From: Fidelibacterota bacterium
GTDB lineage: Bacteria > Fidelibacterota > Marinisomatia > SCGC-AAA003-L08 > JACNLC01
Assembly (NCBI GenBank): GCA_013204025.1
Contig: JABMOW010000107.1
Span: 62,001 to 126,000 of the forward strand
Direction: 5' to 3'
Length of the DNA stretch: 64,000 nt
The notes beneath the pieces were generated by a model. It worked only from the letters and a program-made list of their open reading frames with translations, was not told where the DNA came from and made no database searches. Below are positions 1-8,158 of this stretch, piece after piece. Numbering within the stretch: position 1 is the stretch's first letter; each line of letters begins with the position of its first letter. The position numbers and the translations under genes were made by a program.

Positions 1-211
1 GCCGATCAGACTCAATGCAGCGATCCAGAAAATCGGCTGAATCCTGTAGAGATCGATGTGTGTCCCAATGCATGTACTTTGTAACATCAGGATCAGAAGC
101 GTAATTAAAAATGGATTGTGCGTCTTTTTGTGTGGGTAACCGCAACAACAGATTGTCAGATTGGATGACGGGGTGTGAGTCGATCACTTCCTGTAAGCGC
201 TCAGGGGTCAT
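1..211 (-). CDS. GNAT-family N-acetyltransferase, N-terminal part (runs off the left edge)
   Basis: This reading frame starts at an ATG at 211 on the minus strand and is open to the window edge, so it is absent from the ORF track. About 70 residues are visible. The stretch 'LRLPTQKDAQSIFNYASDP' followed by 'VTKYMHWDTHRS' is the typical N-terminal strand and helix of RimJ/RimL-type acetyltransferases, which move an acetyl group from acetyl-CoA to an amine. The acetyl-CoA-binding motif lies outside the window, so the substrate cannot be guessed. Its ATG overlaps the glutaredoxin stop codon as ATGA, which implies translational coupling and one operon. Confidence 0.75.
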   Translation of the reverse strand, partial: MTPERLQEVIDSHPVIQSDNLLLRLPTQKDAQSIFNYASDPDVTKYMHWDTHRSLQDSADFLDRCIESDR

Positions 212-459
212 TGCGATTGAACCAGTTCGTCTAACTTTCCGCTTTGGTTTAATGCAAATAAGTTGTCAAATCCCCCGATGGGTTTGTCATTGATGACGAT
301 TTGAGGGACGGACCGCCCGCCGGTGATTTTTTCCAGTTCATCTCGAGACATTTCCAACTCTTCAATGTTTATTACATCAAATTTAAGTCCCTTTTCTTCC
401 AGTACTCGTTTTGCCCGTTGACACCAGGGGCACCAATTTGTGGTATACATTTTGATCAT
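208..459 (-). CDS. grxC: Glutaredoxin
   Basis: This is an 83-residue protein, the usual length of a class I glutaredoxin. It has the redox motif CPWC near residue 10 (usually CPYC in the family), the 'SVPQIVIND' cis-proline segment and the 'IGGFDNL' glutathione-binding turn. Such proteins reduce disulfides and mixed glutathione disulfides in the cytoplasm. It is divergent from a probable selenocysteine peroxiredoxin that begins about 150 bases away. Fused or paired Prx/Grx systems are known, so it may serve as that enzyme's reductant; this is an inference. It overlaps the following GNAT gene by 4 bases. Confidence 0.93.
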   Translation of the reverse strand: MIKMYTTNWCPWCQRAKRVLEEKGLKFDVINIEELEMSRDELEKITGGRSVPQIVINDKPIGGFDNLFALNQSGKLDELVQSQ

Positions 460-605
460 ATTTATTCCTTAATTTGAGACGAAATTTACAGAAGGTTCAT
501 CGTCTCCCGCGAAAAATTCAAGTTGGCAGCAGGAGATTCGTATTAACTTCAACCGTCACTAAAATATCAAATTGATCAAATATCAAAACACTTGAAGGAA
601 TGATA

Positions 606-1061
606 ATGTTATTAAAACCCGGAGAAAATGCCCCTGCATTTATCCTACCCGATGCGGACGGAAACGACGTTTCTCTCACTGATTTCGCAGGCAAAAAAGT
701 AGTATTGTGGTTTTTCCCCAAAGCAAGTACGCCCGGCTGAACCGTTGAAGGACAGGGATTCCGTGATGAATTCCAAACATTCGAAAAACAAAATGTACAC
801 ATTATCGGTGTATCAGCAGACCCGCCTGCCAAACAAAAAAAATTCGCTGAGAAGCAGAATTTTCAATACCCCATGCTCTGCGATGAATCCCATGAAATGC
901 TTGAATCCTATGGCGCTTGGGGATTAAAAAAATTCATGGGCAGGGAATACATGGGCATCAACCGGATTAGCTATGTGATTGATGAAGGTGGTAAGATTGA
1001 ACACGTTTTCGAAAAAGTGAACACCAAAACTCACGCACAGGATGTATTGGTGCTACTATAA
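606..1061 (+). CDS. Selenocysteine-containing peroxiredoxin (Bcp/PrxQ-like), TGA read as Sec at codon 45
   Basis: Reading from the ATG at 606, one continuous frame of 152 codons has a single internal TGA at 738-740. The ORF track only reports the fragment after it. The context is '[17 protein letters not shown]', where Bcp/PrxQ peroxiredoxins have 'TPGCT.EAC.FRD', so the TGA sits exactly at the peroxidatic cysteine. The family signatures before it ('[14 protein letters not shown]', '[10 protein letters not shown]') and after it ('[14 protein letters not shown]', '[14 protein letters not shown]') are intact, which argues against a decayed gene. A hairpin fitting the bacterial SECIS pattern follows the TGA. 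The resolving cysteine of the EAC motif is absent (EGQ); the only cysteine is in 'YPMLCDES'. The start at 606 is chosen because AAGGA lies 6 bases upstream; the ATG at 600 abuts the Shine-Dalgarno sequence. No sel genes are in the window. Confidence 0.88.
738..774 (+). promoter_or_regulatory. Bacterial SECIS-like hairpin after the in-frame TGA
   Basis: The TGA at 738-740 is followed after 14 bases by GGGATTC (755-761), a six-base loop CGTGAT (762-767) and GAATTCC (768-774). These form a seven-pair stem with one G-U pair. A G is the second loop base and the loop begins 21 bases after the TGA. Both fit the published bacterial SECIS consensus: a G among the first two loop bases and a loop 16-37 bases from the UGA. 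SelB would bind here to deliver Sec-tRNA. The pairing was found by eye. Confidence 0.75.
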
Positions 1062-1115
1062 AACGAGTTGATCTAAAAGCAGTGTAATGAGCTCAAGCAA
1101 ACCAATTGAAAATTC

Positions 1116-2933
1116 TCAATTTCGAATGCACACTCCAATTCTCAGGCTTTGGTTTTGCGCATTAACTGGTGCAAAGACATTGGTGAATCCATGATAATAT
1201 TGGATATCCAGAGACAATAGAGAGCCCATGGGTATCCGTAGATTGGCAAAGAGTCCTGCATCTTCGTAATTCCCATTGAAATCATGTTGCCAATCCGATC
1301 CTGAAATAGATGCGGTCGCTGATTGACATTCGCCATCTGGATCGCAAATCGTTGTCTCGCTGTCAATGGTCAGAAGATAACCCAATTCGGCCCCCAGTAG
1401 TAATTGAGACAAACCGACCGTTAACGGTTTTGCCAAATACGCCCGAAAATAATTCAGATGAAAGTCAATGGAAATGGTGTTGTCAAAAAAATAATCCATG
1501 TCCTTCATTGCAAATCCAAACCGTGCGAACCTGAACCCGGTGACTAGATTCGTTCTTTCAAAAAGATTGGATACTTCTACGCCAATATCAAATCCGGGTA
1601 ATGAAGAATACGCGCTTTTGTTAGATTGATACCACAGATTGGACATTAGATAACTTCCAAACCAAGACACATTGTCCTTCCCCATAAAAGACAACAATTT
1701 CTGTGGATTATTTAATGATAAGGCAACTTCCTTATAATATGTTCCATTACGGGGGCTGAATACTTCAGATGACGATTCCAGGGCATAATTATAGCGGATA
1801 TTGAAGTATTCGGACATTTTTAAAAAAGAAGGATCTTCGGTTAATATGGAAAACAGGCTAAACAACCCGGCGAGATTATATCCGTATCCGGAAGTATAAA
1901 TGTCAACTTGACCATCAGTATCGATCATATGACCTTTTCTGACAAAGAATGCATTCATTATTCCTATCTCGCTTCCCTGATACAAGGTTACCGATTCGTC
2001 AGCGGACCCACTCATAATGTGCCTTTTAATATTTATATCACCCAAACCATTCTGATATTGGTGGCGCCACACTTCATCATCGTCTTGAAACAACTCCACA
2101 AGCAAGTCACCAGCTTCATGTGCATAAGAGAGGCTTAACAGGTTTTTGCCCTTTGCAGATTTTAATTCCAATATTCCTGAAATTCCAAAACGTGCAAATC
2201 GGGGGGACGGATCACTCTGCAAATCATCAAAAAACATTATATCGCCTCCAATATTGGATTGACTATATCCTACTGAAGGAATCAAATTTAATGATATTCC
2301 CGAAGTTCTGTAATGCTTTAGTAGTAATGGAAATGATACCAGGTATCCCCAATCGTAAAAATCATTATCAGAAGCGCTCTGTCCTGCTTCCGTATCAATA
2401 AGAATCTGTTTAGCCTTTTTATCAGTTCGACCGACGGCGATCATCAGTGGTATGCGCGTGAATTTCATCCCCACAGAATAACTGGTGGCAGTGACTCCCA
2501 TTTCAAAATTGTACACTCCGATAATATTTCCATATTCGTCTGTTCGAGTCTGTTCACCCAAATCCAGAATTGTTTCATGTTTTGAAAAAGAGAAGAATAA
2601 GTTCGATTTTTTAAACCGTATCCCCGCAGTTTCAACCTTGTTATCCAAAACAAGATTGCTTGCCAGGCTTGGCAACCAGGCGGTGTTATATTTAGACTTT
2701 TGATATGACACTCCCAAAGGCAATGCCGGATTAGCAGGATTGTAATAACTGGAGTAAATATCATAAGACGGTAGGCTAACCCCAATTCCACCCATGGCAT
2801 TCATGGTTGGGGAGGGCGCGATGAGTAGAAATATTGCACCAGCTTCTCCCACGGCAAATAGTGGTTTAAGTAAAAACGTACCGGCAACGATGAATAATAA
2901 AAACGAATGTTGCGAATTTCTGAACATGACCAC
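1116..2933 (-). CDS. PorV/PorQ-like outer-membrane beta-barrel protein
   Basis: This 605-residue protein has a hydrophobic signal segment near residues 9-30. It is followed by 'GEAGAIFLLIAPSPTMNAMGG' and then 'YSSYYNPANPAL', the entry sequence of PorV/PorQ/UPF0164 proteins of FCB-group bacteria. The rest is alternating polar/aromatic strands as expected of a FadL-like barrel, with a terminal strand 'LRIGVCIRN'. It probably sits in the outer membrane. Whether it carries substrates or acts in secretion cannot be told, since no other T9SS gene is present. The start could be the ATG at 2927 instead of 2933. It is divergent from the ABC permease genes. Confidence 0.6.
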   Translation of the reverse strand: MVMFRNSQHSFLLFIVAGTFLLKPLFAVGEAGAIFLLIAPSPTMNAMGGIGVSLPSYDIYSSYYNPANPALPLGVSYQKSKYNTAWLPSLASNLVLDNKVETAGIRFKKSNLFFSFSKHETILDLGEQTRTDEYGNIIGVYNFEMGVTATSYSVGMKFTRIPLMIAVGRTDKKAKQILIDTEAGQSASDNDFYDWGYLVSFPLLLKHYRTSGISLNLIPSVGYSQSNIGGDIMFFDDLQSDPSPRFARFGISGILELKSAKGKNLLSLSYAHEAGDLLVELFQDDDEVWRHQYQNGLGDINIKRHIMSGSADESVTLYQGSEIGIMNAFFVRKGHMIDTDGQVDIYTSGYGYNLAGLFSLFSILTEDPSFLKMSEYFNIRYNYALESSSEVFSPRNGTYYKEVALSLNNPQKLLSFMGKDNVSWFGSYLMSNLWYQSNKSAYSSLPGFDIGVEVSNLFERTNLVTGFRFARFGFAMKDMDYFFDNTISIDFHLNYFRAYLAKPLTVGLSQLLLGAELGYLLTIDSETTICDPDGECQSATASISGSDWQHDFNGNYEDAGLFANLRIPMGSLLSLDIQYYHGFTNVFAPVNAQNQSLRIGVCIRN

Positions 2934-3066
2934 CTCACACTAAATATTAATAAATATAATAAATTCCTTATTAATAATCTATCGTTTGGTATATTGAATA
3001 TCAAATAGATTTTTGAATCAACAGGGGGAGTCTGATAAATTCAGCACCATTTTACAGGAATTTAAT

Positions 3067-4002
3067 TTGCTCCTCATCATAATCAAACGGCTCTTTCACG
3101 GTATTCCCGTCATTCTGGGAGTCATTACTATTTCGTTCATTCTCATGTACGTGGCGCCCGGTGATCCTGTATTGGCGCTGGTGGGTGATTATTACGATGA
3201 TGCCACACTGGACAATCTTCGCCATCAACTGGGGTTGGACCGTCCTCTTCCCGTGCAGTACGGGATTTACCTTCAACGCATTGCTACCGGAGATTTGGGC
3301 ACATCGTTTGTTACGGGTCGTCCGGTTTGGGATGATCTGGCGGAGAAATTTCCATACACGCTTCAACTGGCGTTGGCGGCCATGCTCATCGCTATCATTA
3401 CAGGCGTACTTTTGGGTGTATTTTCTGCATTGAAAAAAAACACGGTTTGGGACAAATTATCCATTGTGTTGTCGCTCGCCGGAGTATCAGCGCCCGTATT
3501 CTGGGTAGCGCTTTTGTTGATCCTTTGGGTGGGTGTATATCTGCAATGGCTGCCACCCACGGGATACGGAGGACTGAAATTTCTTGTCTTACCCGCTATC
3601 GCATTGGGGGCACGATCCATGGCGATGCTCACCCGATTGACCCGCGCCTTTATGCTGGACACTATGAACGAAGATTACATTACCACAGCACGGGCAAAAG
3701 GTCTCTCTGAAAGAATGGTCATCTTTAAACATGCCTTCAGGAATATGGCCATCCCTCTTATCACCATCATCGGTCTGGACTTCGGTAGTTATGTATCCGG
3801 TGCAGTACTTACAGAATCCGTGTTTGGCTGGCCCGGTGTAGGACGGTTTGCGCTGAACGCCATCATGAAACGAGATTTTCCCGCAATCCAGGGAAGCGTA
3901 CTGTTTATGGCTGTGGTCTTTGTAATGATCAATATTCTGGTGGATATTCTTTATGCGTGGGTTGATCCACGGATTCGGGAAAGGATCACCAATGCGAAAT
4001 AA
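3067..4002 (+). CDS. dppB: ABC transporter permease, DppB/OppB type
   Basis: This is an inner-membrane permease of the binding-protein-dependent transport family with about six membrane segments. The N-terminal 'GIPVILGVITISFILMYVAPGDP' region and the EAA loop around 'ARAKGLSERMVIFKHAFRN' are diagnostic of the DppB/OppB group for peptides, or nickel in relatives. The ORF track starts at a TTG at 3013. The TTG at 3067 is preferred because AGGAA lies 6 bases upstream and the protein then starts just before its first membrane helix, as in the family. It overlaps dppC. No binding protein or ATPase gene is adjacent, so the substrate is unknown. Confidence 0.9.
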   Translation: MLLIIIKRLFHGIPVILGVITISFILMYVAPGDPVLALVGDYYDDATLDNLRHQLGLDRPLPVQYGIYLQRIATGDLGTSFVTGRPVWDDLAEKFPYTLQLALAAMLIAIITGVLLGVFSALKKNTVWDKLSIVLSLAGVSAPVFWVALLLILWVGVYLQWLPPTGYGGLKFLVLPAIALGARSMAMLTRLTRAFMLDTMNEDYITTARAKGLSERMVIFKHAFRNMAIPLITIIGLDFGSYVSGAVLTESVFGWPGVGRFALNAIMKRDFPAIQGSVLFMAVVFVMINILVDILYAWVDPRIRERITNAK

Positions 4003-4828
4003 ACGATGGATTCGAGAGCCCTTCGTTATTACCGGAGTATTCATGGTTATCGGATTATGCCTGGCGGCTGCACTGGCTCCGCTGTTTGCCTCTCCCACGG
4101 CACAGAATCTGTCAGCGCGATTATCCGATCCGGGGGCAGGTTTATTTTTACTGGGCAGTGATCATTTCGGACGGGATCTCTTAGCACGGATCGTCTGGGG
4201 CGCTCGGATTTCGTTAAGAGTGGGGATCATCGCCAGTAGTATTTCATTAGTGATCGGTGTTCTTCTGGGAACGATAGCAGGATATTTCGGTGGGAAGATC
4301 GATTCCCTGATCATGCGTCTCACCGATGTGATGATGGGATTTCCACCGTTGTTATTTTTGATCGCCATTGCTGCTGCGTTTGAACCCGGCATTAATACCG
4401 CCATGCTCGCCATCGGATTGGTTTCATGGCCTTCAATGGCACGACTAACCCGCGGTCAGGTTATGACTATTATGTCCCGAGAGTACGTCCTTGCCGGAAC
4501 TGCCATGGGATATTCTCACATCCGGTTGATGGCAAACCACGTGTTACCCAACTGTATTGCGCCTTTGCTGGTGGCATTTTCATTGGGGATATCCGGTGCC
4601 ATCATGGCGGAAGCCAGCCTGTCATTTCTTGGCTTGGGGGTTCAACCTCCCGACGCAAGTTGGGGGGTAATGATCAACGAAGGCAAAGATTTTCTACGCG
4701 TCGCTCCATGGATTTCCATCTTCCCTGGGATCGCCATTGCCCTTGCTGTTTTAGGTTTCAACTTGCTAGGCGAGGGCTTGAGAGATGCGCTGGATGTGAG
4801 ATCAGAATTAAAAATTAAAAATCAATAA
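3992..4828 (+). CDS. dppC: ABC transporter permease, DppC/OppC type
   Basis: This is the partner permease of the preceding gene. It has the typical DppC N-terminal segment ending 'APLFASPTAQN', the periplasmic motif 'LLGSDHFGRDLLARIVWGAR' and the EAA loop 'GTAMGYSHIRLMANHVLPN'. The C-terminal 'ASLSFLGLGVQPPDASWG' is a strong family signature. The ATG at 3992 is chosen over the upstream ORF start because AAGGA precedes it by 6 bases; it overlaps the dppB stop by 11 bases. The two proteins would form the membrane channel. The ATPases must be encoded elsewhere. Confidence 0.92.
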   Translation: MRNKRWIREPFVITGVFMVIGLCLAAALAPLFASPTAQNLSARLSDPGAGLFLLGSDHFGRDLLARIVWGARISLRVGIIASSISLVIGVLLGTIAGYFGGKIDSLIMRLTDVMMGFPPLLFLIAIAAAFEPGINTAMLAIGLVSWPSMARLTRGQVMTIMSREYVLAGTAMGYSHIRLMANHVLPNCIAPLLVAFSLGISGAIMAEASLSFLGLGVQPPDASWGVMINEGKDFLRVAPWISIFPGIAIALAVLGFNLLGEGLRDALDVRSELKIKNQ

Positions 4829-4839
4829 TGAAAAAAACA

Positions 4840-5340
4840 TCATTTATTCTCTGAAAAATCTTTCAACACATCACGGGCATGGCTCACCACATCCACCTTG
4901 TCATAGATTTTAATCAACTTTCCATCTTTATCGATCAGAAACGTTTTTCTACTGGGGAAGAAAAATCCTTTCGTACCATAAAGCTTTGACACCGATTTAT
5001 CCGTGTCAGTCAGCAGGTGAAATGGAATCCCATGCTTCAATATAAAATCCTGGTGACTTTCAGCATCGTCATAACTGATACCCAAAACCACAATATCATT
5101 TTCATCAAACAAACCATAAGAGTCTCGAATACCGCAGGCTTCTTTGGTACACCTGGGCGTATCATCCTTGGGATAAAAATAGACGACAACCCGTTGACCT
5201 CGATAATCTGATAAGGTATGGAGAGAATCGTTTTCATCAGGCAGCGTAAAATCTGGAGCCAGATTACCCACCACAAGATCGGACGCTGACAGTAGATTAA
5301 ATCCAAACACGATCGCTCCTAATATTAAAAATTTCTTCAT
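4840..5340 (-). CDS. bcp: Exported thioredoxin-dependent peroxiredoxin (Bcp/PrxQ type, Cys form)
   Basis: This is a peroxiredoxin of the Bcp/PrxQ family that reduces hydrogen and alkyl peroxides. Starting at the ATG at 5340, it has a lysine-led hydrophobic signal segment (about residues 1-19), so it probably acts outside the cytoplasm. The motif 'DDTPRCTKEACGIRD' supplies the peroxidatic Cys64 and resolving Cys69. 'FLIDKDGKLIKIYDKV' is the typical C-terminal strand pair. It is a same-family paralogue of the Sec-containing enzyme at 606-1061, which keeps neither cysteine. It is convergent with the permease operon. Confidence 0.92.
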   Translation of the reverse strand: MKKFLILGAIVFGFNLLSASDLVVGNLAPDFTLPDENDSLHTLSDYRGQRVVVYFYPKDDTPRCTKEACGIRDSYGLFDENDIVVLGISYDDAESHQDFILKHGIPFHLLTDTDKSVSKLYGTKGFFFPSRKTFLIDKDGKLIKIYDKVDVVSHARDVLKDFSENK

Positions 5341-5444
5341 TAATTGTATATCCATTTATTTATTACTCATTTCTCTTACGTTTTTCAATGGAATTTACAG
5401 ACGTAATCAATTCACTCGGAAATGGTTCAGTAATTATAAATTTC

Positions 5445-7001
5445 TCAAACCACATATTTTTTTGCCATCGTCCGGTACCGCCTGACTTGAACTTCAATCC
5501 ATTCCTTTGGATGTTTCAATTCTTCAGCCATGATTTCAGCAACAGTCATGGCCATCTCCACACTTGCTCTGGCATCCAGTAGCAGCATTCGAGTCCGGCG
5601 CGAGAGAAAATCCTCAACAGTTCGAGCCATTTCATGCCGGACCGCCCAAATGATTTCACCTATGCAGATATCAAAGTCCGGATGAATAGGCTGTCCCCAT
5701 TCTGTCTGCGAATTCAGCAAATCGGATATGGCGGGTGCGTCACAGCCATAGTGTGCGAGGCTGTCAAATTTTTCCGGATGAAGGTGATAACCATGTAATT
5801 GTAAGTCCACCGTGACACAGGGGCGGTGATCCAGTCGTGCGATGAGGAGCGCCTGATCGATGGTATCTTCTGCCATTTTCCGGTAGGTAGTCCACTTTCC
5901 ACCGGTAATAGTGATAAGACCTGACCGGGAAATGTGTAGTGTATGATCGCGGGAAATAAAGGCCGTGTTGGTCTCGTCCCCGGATTTAACGAGGGGACGC
6001 AACCCCGCAAAAATGCTTAAAACATCTTTCGGCGACGGATCTCGGGTGAGATACCGTGCTGTGTGTTTTAGTAAAAATTCGATTTCTTCCGGCAGGGGCA
6101 ATGGTTCTGCAGCGATTTCTGATACAGGCGTATCGGTAGTGCCCACCAATGTCCGGTGATGCCACGGAATCGCAAACAATACCCGCCCATCGTCAGTATG
6201 CGGTACCATGATGGCGCTGTCACCGGGTAAAAATGATTCATCCAGAACGATGTGAATACCCTGGCTGGGAGCGATCATGGGCGGTGCTTGCGGATTGTCC
6301 ATAACACAGATGGAATCCGTAAACACTCCGGTGGCATTGATCACTGCCCGTGCAGATAATGGGTAGGTTTTCCCGGTCTCCCGATCAGTAGCGATCACCC
6401 CGGTAACCATCTCATCAGTTTTGATCAATTTATCCACCGACACATAATTGAGGGGCGTTCCCCCTTGCTCGTAAATCGTCTGGGCAAGATTAACCGCCAA
6501 CCGTGCATCATCGAACTGTCCATCGTAGTAAAGTGTCCCACCCAGAAGTCCTTCTGTTTCGATAGTGGGCAGATGTTGGATGGTTTCCTCTTTTGAGAGA
6601 TGATGTGATTCCCCGAAACCATGCTTCCCTGCCAGCAGATCGTAAATTTTGAGTCCGATGCCATAGAATGGGCCCTCCCACCAATCGTAGTTAGGCACCA
6701 CAAAAGGCAGGTCGTGTACCAAATGCGGAGCGTTATCCCTAAGGATGCCTCGTTCTTTCAGCGCTTCTAAAACGAGTGCAATATTTCCCTGCTGGAGATA
6801 CCGAACGCCGCCGTGAACCAGTTTGGTGCTCCGACTGGATGTCCCGCACCCGAAGTCGCCACGCTCCAGAAGTAATACATCAAATCCTCTCGATGCTGCA
6901 TCAACGGCCACGCCTAATCCGGTAGCACCACCACCGATAACAATGAAGTCCCAGATTTTTTGAGCGCGAGTCAGACGGACAAGCAATTCGTTACGATTCA
7001 T
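5445..7001 (-). CDS. glpD: Aerobic glycerol-3-phosphate dehydrogenase
   Basis: This FAD enzyme oxidises sn-glycerol-3-phosphate to dihydroxyacetone phosphate and feeds electrons to quinone at the membrane. The FAD-binding fold is clear at the N terminus ('VIGGGATGLGVAVDAASRG'), followed by the family motifs 'TSSRSTKLVHGGVRYLQQGN' and 'GLRPLVKSG', and 'TITGGKWTTYRKMAED'. The length near 518 residues is normal. The ATG at 7001 is preferred over the TTG at 7004 because GGAGG lies about 7 bases upstream. It overlaps the end of the upstream hydrolase gene, so the two are likely co-transcribed. Confidence 0.95.
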   Translation of the reverse strand: MNRNELLVRLTRAQKIWDFIVIGGGATGLGVAVDAASRGFDVLLLERGDFGCGTSSRSTKLVHGGVRYLQQGNIALVLEALKERGILRDNAPHLVHDLPFVVPNYDWWEGPFYGIGLKIYDLLAGKHGFGESHHLSKEETIQHLPTIETEGLLGGTLYYDGQFDDARLAVNLAQTIYEQGGTPLNYVSVDKLIKTDEMVTGVIATDRETGKTYPLSARAVINATGVFTDSICVMDNPQAPPMIAPSQGIHIVLDESFLPGDSAIMVPHTDDGRVLFAIPWHHRTLVGTTDTPVSEIAAEPLPLPEEIEFLLKHTARYLTRDPSPKDVLSIFAGLRPLVKSGDETNTAFISRDHTLHISRSGLITITGGKWTTYRKMAEDTIDQALLIARLDHRPCVTVDLQLHGYHLHPEKFDSLAHYGCDAPAISDLLNSQTEWGQPIHPDFDICIGEIIWAVRHEMARTVEDFLSRRTRMLLLDARASVEMAMTVAEIMAEELKHPKEWIEVQVRRYRTMAKKYVV

Positions 7002-8004
7002 CAAGTATCCTCCTCTTTTTAAACGGTGGAAATGGTAGTGAGGGGAATAATTCTCGCATTTGTGTTATCCAATGTTTCCAGAATATTGGTTTCTTTCGGG
7101 TGAGAAACTGATAGATTGATTCCCCGACTTCCGGTGTTTGAAAATACCCGAATGATTTATGGGAATTTGATTTTTCGTTGAAGGCGTAACGGTTACTGAC
7201 CACTGCATCCTGAACCTGAATGCCTTTCGTATTTTCCTTATAATCACCGGCGAGAGCATAATCAATTGCCACCCGGTCTTCAAGATCGGAGAAATTCAAC
7301 CACGCAGATGTGACATTGTCCGGAGTCTGAACCTCGCGAATTGTTTCGAGCCGTTTTTTTTGTTCAGAGACGATTTTACTGATCACGATAGGGAGACCAA
7401 GCGGAGAGCCGGCGGTTATCCATGTGTCAACGACAACATCGGATGCAGATCGGGTCATCACATCATACGCAACAATACTTCCCATGGAATGAGATAGCAG
7501 CAGAATTTCTTTTTTCCCATGGTTATGCAACGCCTCATTCAGTCTTTTGCGAATGGCAAGTCTGGCAGGGAGTTGATTTTCTCCAACCGTCATGCATTCA
7601 GAGGAATAGTAGCAGTCCAGATCATGAAAATAATGACGAATGATTGAGTCGGTTACAGCGGTGAAGTTAATGGAATAGTCATCATTGAGTAGAAGTTTAT
7701 CCATCTGTTTTTCCAGATAATCCAGTATTTTCCTCCGGATCGGTTTTGGATCAGGCAGCTCATCGGATACCGGAGTCGTGTAGGGTTCGGACAAATATTG
7801 TTCATGATCGATATCCGTTTGATCCGGGTTCAGAGGAAGCGGATGAAGCAAATCCGACCAGTACACCAGTTCAAATTGAAAATCAGGTGGAGGATGTCCG
7901 GCTGCGATGATCCCGTCTGTAATTGATTGTCTCCACCACTGTTCCAGCAGAGGTGGTGATGGTTTGTTGCCGAGCCCGTGGATGCCGATAATAATTTTTT
8001 TCAT
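6991..8004 (-). CDS. Alpha/beta-hydrolase, probable lipase/esterase
   Basis: The 337-residue protein begins with 'KKIIIGIHGLGNKP', an oxyanion-hole strand. It carries the nucleophile elbow 'LLSHSMGSIVAYDVM' and then 'TWITAGSPLG', typical of PGAP1-like or lipase-type hydrolases. There is no signal peptide, so it is likely cytoplasmic. It lies directly upstream of glpD and overlaps it by 11 bases. A role in releasing glycerol or acyl groups from lipids would fit that neighbour, but this is an inference and the true substrate is unknown. Confidence 0.75.
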   Translation of the reverse strand: MKKIIIGIHGLGNKPSPPLLEQWWRQSITDGIIAAGHPPPDFQFELVYWSDLLHPLPLNPDQTDIDHEQYLSEPYTTPVSDELPDPKPIRRKILDYLEKQMDKLLLNDDYSINFTAVTDSIIRHYFHDLDCYYSSECMTVGENQLPARLAIRKRLNEALHNHGKKEILLLSHSMGSIVAYDVMTRSASDVVVDTWITAGSPLGLPIVISKIVSEQKKRLETIREVQTPDNVTSAWLNFSDLEDRVAIDYALAGDYKENTKGIQVQDAVVSNRYAFNEKSNSHKSFGYFQTPEVGESIYQFLTRKKPIFWKHWITQMRELFPSLPFPPFKKRRILDES

Positions 8005-8158
8005 GTGACCTTTTTCGAGATAAACGAATGCGTTTTGCCATCTGACGAATTCAGAATCTCTCTTAATTTACAGCGATTTGATTCTTTTTTTGGCATTTAC
8101 AGTCGTTGTTTGGCTCGGTTTCCTGCCTAAATTTGCACCCATTTGGAAAGGATATAAA

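Noticed and set aside
518-832. Minus-strand ORF of 104 codons
   Set aside because: It is an antisense shadow of the Sec-peroxiredoxin gene with no family pattern.
745-1061. Peroxiredoxin read as a nonsense-mutated pseudogene or as a short gene starting at 873
   Set aside because: The rest of the frame is intact with conserved motifs, the TGA is precisely at the catalytic residue, and a SECIS-like hairpin follows it.
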